Below are positions 59,263-64,000 of a stretch of 64,000 nt of DNA, piece after piece. The stretch is taken from assembly GCF_000244955.1 (NCBI RefSeq), contig NZ_CM001439.1, positions 5,896,527 through 5,960,526 on the forward strand, read 5' to 3'. Numbering within the stretch: position 1 is the first letter of the stretch; each line of letters starts with the position of its first letter. The translations under genes were made by a program, and so were the position numbers. Below the pieces are notes generated by a model. It made no database searches. It had not been told where the DNA came from and was given only the letters and a program-made list of their open reading frames with translations. Source of the DNA: Saccharomonospora marina XMU15. Lineage in GTDB: Bacteria > Actinomycetota > Actinomycetes > Mycobacteriales > Pseudonocardiaceae.

Positions 59263-60408
59263 ATGCGGGTACTCCGCCGCGGCGACACCGGACCGGAGGT
59301 CGCCGAGATCAGGTCGATCCTCTCCGCACTGGAGCTGCTCCCTCCCGGTGACGAAACCAACGGCCAGGGCGTGTTCGACCAGGCGGTCGAACACGCGGTC
59401 CGCGCGTTCCAGCAGCGTCGCGGTCTGATCACCGACGGTGTCGTCGGCCCTGCCACCTACCGCTCACTACGCGGTTCGAGCTATCACCTCGGCAGCAGAC
59501 CGCTGGCCTACCTGGTTTCGTCGCCCGTGCACGGCGACGACGTGTTCGCGCTGCAGGAGCGGCTCACCGAACTCGGCTACGACGCGGGCAGGCCGGACGG
59601 TGGCTTCGGTCCGCAAACGGAACGGGCGTTGCGCAATTTCCAGCGCGACTACGGCCTCGTCGTCGACGGCATCTGCGGTCCGGCGACCGTGCGGGCGTTG
59701 CGGCAACTGTCGCCGCGTGCGCGTGGTGGCCGGCCGGTGTTCCTGCGCGAGCAGGAACAGGTGCGCCGCGCCGGTCCCCGGCTGCGGGGCAAGCGGATCG
59801 TGATCGATCCGGGACATGGGGGACCCGACCTCGGTGTCACCGTGCAGGGCCTGCGGGAGGCCGACATCGCGTGGGATCTCGCGCGCAGGCTCGAGGGCAG
59901 GATGAAGGCCACCGGTATGGAGGCGTTGATCTCCCGAGGCCCGCAGCACAGCCCGTCGGAACTGGAACGCGCGCAGTTCGCCAACGAGGCGGGCGCGGAT
60001 CTGTTCCTCTCGCTGCACAGCGACGGGAACCGTTCGCCCTACGCACAGGGTGTGGCGAGCTTCCACTTCGGGACCGGCAACGGCACCACCTCGACGGTCG
60101 GCGAGCTCTTGGCGGGCTACATCCAGCGTGAGCTGGCCGCGAGGACGGGCCTGCTCGACTGCCGCACCCACCCCAAGACCTGGGAGATCTTCACCCGCAC
60201 CCGGTGTCCCGCCGTCAGGGTGGAGATCGGGTATCTGACCAACGCCGAGGACCGCAGGCGGCTTTCGGACCCGGCCTTTCGGGACGTGGTGGCCGAAGGC
60301 ATTCTCGTGGCGGTCAAGCGCCTCTACCTGCTCGGGGAAAACGATCAGCCCACAGGCACGTTCACCTTCGCCGACGTGCTGGCTCACGAGCTGCTGAAGG
60401 CCGAGTAA
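59263..60408 (+). CDS. cwlM: Peptidoglycan-binding/amidase_3 protein CwlM
   Basis: 381 residues. Two peptidoglycan-binding-1-type repeats (1 to about 150: VLRRGDTGPEVAEIRSILSA, then DDVFALQERLTELGYDAGRP) precede an amidase_3 domain with zinc ligands H in IDPGHGG, E in GLREAD, H in FLSLHSDG and E in RVEIGYLTN. No signal peptide, as in the mycobacterial CwlM, which works in the cytoplasm activating MurA when phosphorylated. All catalytic residues appear present, so whether it is active is open. ATG at 59263 with AGGAG upstream. Confidence 0.93.
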   Translation: MRVLRRGDTGPEVAEIRSILSALELLPPGDETNGQGVFDQAVEHAVRAFQQRRGLITDGVVGPATYRSLRGSSYHLGSRPLAYLVSSPVHGDDVFALQERLTELGYDAGRPDGGFGPQTERALRNFQRDYGLVVDGICGPATVRALRQLSPRARGGRPVFLREQEQVRRAGPRLRGKRIVIDPGHGGPDLGVTVQGLREADIAWDLARRLEGRMKATGMEALISRGPQHSPSELERAQFANEAGADLFLSLHSDGNRSPYAQGVASFHFGTGNGTTSTVGELLAGYIQRELAARTGLLDCRTHPKTWEIFTRTRCPAVRVEIGYLTNAEDRRRLSDPAFRDVVAEGILVAVKRLYLLGENDQPTGTFTFADVLAHELLKAE

Positions 60409-60414
60409 CCACAA

Positions 60415-60457
60415 CCTGTGGACAACTCAGGGGTTGTCCACAGGTGCTGTGGACAAC
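60415..60457. repeat. Triple inverted DnaA-box element
   Basis: Three copies of CTGTGGACAAC or its complement alternate: minus (60416-60426), plus (60433-60443), minus (60447-60457). Each contains the consensus DnaA box TTGTCCACA on one strand. The first two form a 12-bp perfect inverted repeat with a 6-nt loop; the last two an 11-bp one with a 3-nt loop. The element fills the gap between convergent cwlM and the GNAT gene, so it can also act as a terminator. Confidence 0.85.
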
Positions 60458-60471
60458 CCTGTGACTCGTAG

Positions 60472-61110
60472 CTATGCCCTGGTGACGCTCGATGTCGCGG
60501 TGGTAACGGCGACCTGGCCGAGCAGCTTCTCCAGTGCCGCTTCGACGTCTTCCTTCCACGAGATCGACGACCGCAGCTCCAGCCGCAACCGCGGCCACTT
60601 CGGGTGTGGACGGACGGTCTTGAACCCGACACTGCGAAGGAACCCCGCCGGCACCACACAGCTGTGTTCCTCGCCGTCCGGCTGCGGGTCGGCATCGCCG
60701 AACGCCTCGACCGCCCGCACGCCGCGGCGGGTGAGATCCCTTGCCACCGCCTGCACCAATGCTCGACCGAGCCCACCGCCGCGGAACTCCGGCAGCACCT
60801 GGAACGCGGTGAGCAGCACCGCATCGGCGCTCGGCGGAGAAGTGGGAAACGCTGCTGCCCTCGGCACCGCGCTCGGCGGAGCATAAAGGACGAAACCGAC
60901 CGGGATGTCGCCGCTGTAGACGATGCGGCCGCACGAGCCCCACTCCAGCAACACGGCCGAGACCCAGGCCTCCTTCTCGACCTCGGTCTCACCGAACTGC
61001 TCGGCCTGTTCCCGCAGGTGCGGGGCGAGTTCCCAGTAAACGCACCTTCGGCAGCTCAGCGGAAGCTGCTCAAGGTTGTCCAGCGTGACGCCCTCGACGC
61101 GCCGTGGCAC
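60472..61110 (-). CDS. GNAT-family N-acetyltransferase
   Basis: 212 residues. A short N-terminal part has Cys pairs (LSCRRCVYWEL), then the GNAT core with VGFVLYAPP, LLTAFQVLPEFRGGGLGRAL for acetyl-CoA binding, and VGFKTVRPHPKWPRLRLEL. GTG at 61110 (VPRRVEGVTL) is chosen because GGGGGAGG lies 5 nt upstream; the longer start at 61191 is unsupported. The substrate is unknown. It is the Rv3916c-like position between cwlM and parB. Confidence 0.9.
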   Translation of the reverse strand: MPRRVEGVTLDNLEQLPLSCRRCVYWELAPHLREQAEQFGETEVEKEAWVSAVLLEWGSCGRIVYSGDIPVGFVLYAPPSAVPRAAAFPTSPPSADAVLLTAFQVLPEFRGGGLGRALVQAVARDLTRRGVRAVEAFGDADPQPDGEEHSCVVPAGFLRSVGFKTVRPHPKWPRLRLELRSSISWKEDVEAALEKLLGQVAVTTATSSVTRA

Positions 61111-61321
61111 CGAACCTCCCCCGAAAGATGCGTGGACAGATCTCGCACCAGCGCGCAACCGGGTCGCGACTGGGTATCCACGAAACAGCATATGTCGATG
61201 TGAGAAGCCCCGGAAAGGCGGGAGTGCCTGCCGGGGCTGCCGCTACACTCAACAGGTCTACCTGCGGTAGCAAGACCCGAACAGCCGACGCGCTTCAGGC
61301 GAAGCAGACGAGAAGTGTGCG
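61111..61321. other. Divergent promoter gap, GNAT / aminotransferase
   Basis: About 210 nt between divergent genes, no coding signal. It presumably holds both promoters, but none is unambiguous. Confidence 0.4.
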
Positions 61322-62653
61322 ATGACTGCCTCCCAGCCTCCTGAGCACAGACCGGGGTCCGAACCCGGCCGCCACAACCTCGATCCCCATCTGGACCGCT
61401 ACGCCGCGCGCACCGCGGGCATGACGGCCTCGGAGATCCGAGCGTTGTTCGCGGTGGCGAGCAGGCCGGAGGTCGTATCGCTGGCGGGAGGGATGCCGAA
61501 CCTGGCGGCGTTGCCGCTGGATTCGCTGTCCACGCAGATGGCGGAGCTGATCTCCGAGGACGGGCTCGTCGCGTTGCAGTACGGCTCCGCGCACGGTGTT
61601 CCCGCGTTGCGCGAGCAGATCTGCGAGATCATGGCCATGGAAGGCATCTCGGCACACCCCGACGACGTCGTCGTCACGGTCGGTTCGCAGATGGGCCTCG
61701 ACATGGTCACCCGGTTGTTCTGCGACCCGGGCGACGTGGTGATCGCCGAAGGCCCCTCCTACGTCGGCGCCCTGGGGTCGTTCGCCGCCTACCAGGCGAA
61801 GGTCGTCCACGTGGCGATGGACGACAACGGGCTGATCCCGCAGGCACTGCGGGAGGCGCTGGCGCACGCCGAAAAGCAGGGCCGGAGGGTGAAGTTCCTC
61901 TACACGATCCCGAACTTCCACAACCCCGCCGGAGTGACACTCGCCGTGGAGCGGCGCGCGGAGATCGTCGAGATCTGCGCCCAGCACGGCGTCCTGGTGG
62001 TGGAGGACAACCCCTACGGCCTGCTCGCCTTCGACGGGCAGACGTATCCGGCGCTGCGGTCGCTGGACCCCGACAACGTGGTGTACCTGGGCTCGTTCTC
62101 CAAGACCTTCGCTTCCGGACTGCGGGTCGGCTGGGTGCTGGCACCACACGCCGTGCGCGAGAAGCTCGTGCTGGCGGCCGAGTCCGCGACCCTGTGCCCG
62201 CCCACGCTGAACCAACTCGTCGTGTCGCGGTACCTGGAAACCCACGACTGGAAGGGCCAGATCAAGACGTTCCGCGAGAACTACCGCGAACGTCGTGACG
62301 CCATGCTTTCGGCGCTGGAGCAGCATTTGCCCGAGGGTTCGTCGTGGACGCATCCCGATGGTGGTTTCTACGTGTGGGTCACCGTCCCCGAGGGCGTCGA
62401 CACCAAGGCGATGCTGCCCCGAGCAGTGACCGCGCGGGTGGCCTACGCGTCGGGCACCGGTTTCTACGCCGACGGCTTCGGCAGCAGGCAGATGCGGCTG
62501 TCGTACTGCTACCCGACGCCCGAGCGCATCCGTGAGGGGGTGCGCAGGCTCGCGGGCGTGCTGGAGTCCGAGATGGAGCTGATGCGGACCTTCGGTAGCG
62601 TCCAGACCCGCACGGTGTCCGGGCCGCAGTTCCCCGGACCCGACACCGCGTGA
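61322..62653 (+). CDS. PLP-dependent aminotransferase (class I/II, LysN/ARO8-like)
   Basis: 443 residues. The fold-type I enzyme has PLP-binding residues: the Asn/Asp region VVEDNPYGLL and the Schiff-base Lys in LGSFSKTFASGLRVGW. N-terminal LAGGMPNLAALPLDSL resembles 2-aminoadipate or aromatic aminotransferases of the MocR-core type without the DNA-binding domain. It transfers an amino group between an amino acid and a 2-oxo acid. The stop overlaps an alternative start of the Ddl-like gene. Confidence 0.92.
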   Translation: MTASQPPEHRPGSEPGRHNLDPHLDRYAARTAGMTASEIRALFAVASRPEVVSLAGGMPNLAALPLDSLSTQMAELISEDGLVALQYGSAHGVPALREQICEIMAMEGISAHPDDVVVTVGSQMGLDMVTRLFCDPGDVVIAEGPSYVGALGSFAAYQAKVVHVAMDDNGLIPQALREALAHAEKQGRRVKFLYTIPNFHNPAGVTLAVERRAEIVEICAQHGVLVVEDNPYGLLAFDGQTYPALRSLDPDNVVYLGSFSKTFASGLRVGWVLAPHAVREKLVLAAESATLCPPTLNQLVVSRYLETHDWKGQIKTFRENYRERRDAMLSALEQHLPEGSSWTHPDGGFYVWVTVPEGVDTKAMLPRAVTARVAYASGTGFYADGFGSRQMRLSYCYPTPERIREGVRRLAGVLESEMELMRTFGSVQTRTVSGPQFPGPDTA

Positions 62654-62685
62654 GCGACGCGATCGAACCTGAAGGAGTGACCGGG

Positions 62686-63636
62686 GTGGCCGAACCTACC
62701 GTCGCCGTGCTCGCGGGCGGGCTTTCGCACGAACGCGACGTCTCGCTGCGATCAGGGCGCCGATTGTCCGTCGCGCTGCGAGAGCAGGGCCTGACAGTGG
62801 AGGAGTGGGACACCGACGCCAGCCTGCTCTCGCGACTGCGTAACAACCGGCCGGATGCCGCGGTCGTCGCGCTGCACGGCGGTGAGGGCGAGAACGGTTC
62901 GGTACAGACTGTGCTGGAGATGCTCGACGTGCCGTTCGTCGGCACGAGTTCGCGTGGCTGCAGGCGGGCCTGGGACAAGCCGATCGCCAAGGCCCTCGTC
63001 GCGGGCGCCGACTTCGCCACTCCGGAGTGGGTCGTGCTGCCACACAGCACGTTCCGCGAGCTCGGGGCGCAAGGTGTGCTCGACTCGATGGTGGAGCGCC
63101 TCGGGCTACCGCTGATCCTCAAGCCGGACCAGGGTGGCTCCGCGCTGGGTGCTCAGGTGGTGCGCGACGCCGCCGAGTTGCCCGCCGCGATGGTCGGCTG
63201 CTTCGCCTACGGGGACACGGTGCTCGCCGAGCGGTTCATCGACGGCGTCGAGGTAGCGGTGACCGTGGTGGAACGCGACGGTGGCCCACGCGCGTTGCCC
63301 GCCGTCGAGATCGTGCCCGAGAGCGGGGTCTACGACTACACCGCTCGCTACACCGCGGGCCTCACCGACTTCTTCGCGCCCGCCCGGCTTGCCGACGACG
63401 CGGCGAAGGCGGTCGGCGAGTTGGCTGTCAGCGCGCACCAACTCCTCGGGCTTCGCGACATCTCGCGCACCGACGCGATCGTCGCATCCGACGGCACCGT
63501 GTACTTCCTCGAAGTGAACTCCTCGCCCGGACTCACCGAGACCTCGACCGTCCCGATGGCCATGGAGACCGCGGGAACCTCTCTCGGCGAGGTGTTCACC
63601 GACCTGGTGTCCCGCGCCATGCTGCGCGGGAGCTGA
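62686..63636 (+). CDS. D-Ala-D-Ala ligase-like ATP-grasp enzyme
   Basis: 316 residues. N-terminal VAVLAGGLSHERDVSLRSGR and LHGGEGENGSVQTVLE are the Ddl start. The ATP-grasp region has LPLILKPDQGGSALGA, LAERFIDGVEVAV, ALPAVEIVPESG and LEVNSSPGLTETSTVP with metal ligands. The reaction should be dipeptide ligation for peptidoglycan, but the canonical Ddl may be elsewhere and this may be a paralogue with other substrates. GTG at 62686 follows AAGGAG by 8 nt; the GTG at 62650 is less supported. Confidence 0.85.
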   Translation: MAEPTVAVLAGGLSHERDVSLRSGRRLSVALREQGLTVEEWDTDASLLSRLRNNRPDAAVVALHGGEGENGSVQTVLEMLDVPFVGTSSRGCRRAWDKPIAKALVAGADFATPEWVVLPHSTFRELGAQGVLDSMVERLGLPLILKPDQGGSALGAQVVRDAAELPAAMVGCFAYGDTVLAERFIDGVEVAVTVVERDGGPRALPAVEIVPESGVYDYTARYTAGLTDFFAPARLADDAAKAVGELAVSAHQLLGLRDISRTDAIVASDGTVYFLEVNSSPGLTETSTVPMAMETAGTSLGEVFTDLVSRAMLRGS

Positions 63637-63681
63637 CCACCCGGTTCGACGGAATCATCACCGTGACGAAATAGCCCGGTG

Positions 63682-64000
63682 TCATTGGTCATCGGATTTT
63701 CGTGTCCGATTTGCCTGTTTTGGGTCCATCAGAGCGACGATTCTTTCGAGGTCGTCGATGGAGCCGAACTCGACGATGATTCGACCCTTACGGCGGCCGA
63801 GGTCCACCTTCACGCGGGTGTCGAAGGTGTCGGACAACCGCTCGGCAAGGTCCTGTAAGCCTGGCGCTTCCGGCTGCTTGCGTGCGGGCGATTTGGGCTT
63901 GGGCTTGGTGTCGCTCTTCGAGAGCGTCACCGCCTCCTCGGTCGCGCGCACGGACAGCCCTTCCGCGACGATGCGACCCGCCAGTTCCTCCTGCCGACCG
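63682..64000 (-). CDS. parB: Chromosome-partitioning protein ParB, C-terminal part (cut by window edge)
   Basis: 105 codons before the stop at 63682 are visible ([20 protein letters not shown] ... [17 protein letters not shown]); the rest lies beyond 64000. A charged Lys/Pro linker ([20 protein letters not shown]) joins the DNA-binding part to the C-terminal dimerisation domain ([20 protein letters not shown]). ParB binds parS and loads SMC near oriC. It is convergent with the Ddl-like gene. parA, rsmG and oriC are expected to the right. Confidence 0.93.
   Translation of the reverse strand, partial: GRQEELAGRIVAEGLSVRATEEAVTLSKSDTKPKPKSPARKQPEAPGLQDLAERLSDTFDTRVKVDLGRRKGRIIVEFGSIDDLERIVALMDPKQANRTRKSDDQ

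Noticed and set aside
60415-60457. Repeats near cwlM as a CRISPR array
   Set aside because: Only three 11-bp units in alternating orientation with short spacers of 3-6 nt; this is not a CRISPR array.
62650-62685. A Ddl-like start at GTG 62650 overlapping the aminotransferase stop
   Set aside because: It lacks a ribosome binding site, whereas AAGGAG precedes the GTG at 62686 by 8 nt and the family alignment starts there.

Overview
The window is high-GC actinobacterial chromosome. Gene content and order fit a member of the Pseudonocardiaceae (Saccharomonospora/Prauserella/Amycolatopsis-like; the genus is a guess). Evidence includes the near-universal GC third position, many GTG starts placed 6-8 nt after a TANNNT hexamer (leaderless mRNAs), and actinobacterial signature genes (ino1, padR, ponA, DUF1707, MacS-type kinase, mshC-free oriC-side block pcnA-nudix-DUF6049-murJ-sigM-trxBA-cwlM-parB). 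The right edge is inside parB, so oriC is probably a short distance beyond position 64000. No rRNA, convincing tRNA, IS element, prophage or CRISPR array was seen.

Layout. 1-5.8 kb: the end of a dynamin-like GTPase gene, then a NarL-type two-component system and an ABC exporter, separated by the ruins of a CopG/Doc toxin-antitoxin pair. 5.9-13.4 kb: trmB, a MarR regulator, an amidohydrolase, and a minus-strand run of PhoX phosphatase, short-chain dehydrogenase and lipoprotein. 13.6-28.1 kb: a conserved replication and cell-envelope block (padR-ino1, DUF5318, ponA, GT87 glycosyltransferase, AP-endonuclease-like gene, rpsF-ssb-rpsR-rplI, dnaB). It is interrupted by three tandem, related, membrane-anchored secreted proteins (21.4-24.2 kb). 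The rplI-dnaB gap holds an espG relic, a DnaA-box cluster and a perfect LexA box on the dnaB promoter. 28.1-47.9 kb: a more variable segment with an ArsR / YbaK-cupin / thioesterase operon, a LigB dioxygenase, an AI-2E transporter with a MacRS-like two-component system, rbsK-ptsI, tetR, leuS with a leucine-codon leader peptide and attenuator, two MFS transporters, YqgE, and a large TNT-toxin-like protein beside a YbaB-like protein. 47.9-64 kb: the oriC-proximal block pcnA, nudix, DUF6049, murJ, pseudokinase, sigM, anti-sigma, trxB, trxA, cwlM, GNAT, aminotransferase, Ddl-like ligase and parB.

How the genes fit together. Peptidoglycan synthesis is heavily represented: PonA (polymerase and crosslinker), MurJ (lipid II flippase), the neighbouring pseudokinase, CwlM (regulator of the MurA step in mycobacteria) and a Ddl-like ligase. 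Replication and segregation genes (dnaB, ssb, parB) share the region, with DnaA-box clusters outside oriC. Redox control is visible in trxB-trxA, preceded by a SigH/SigR-type promoter. As I recall it, the order ino1...dnaB then pcnA...parB on one side of oriC resembles Streptomyces. In M. tuberculosis the two blocks lie on opposite sides of dnaA.

The most novel-looking items are the tandem triplet of surface proteins with a shared C-terminal membrane module, the TNT-like protein lacking the expected catalytic glutamine, the three-copy inverted DnaA-box element downstream of cwlM, and the leuS attenuator.
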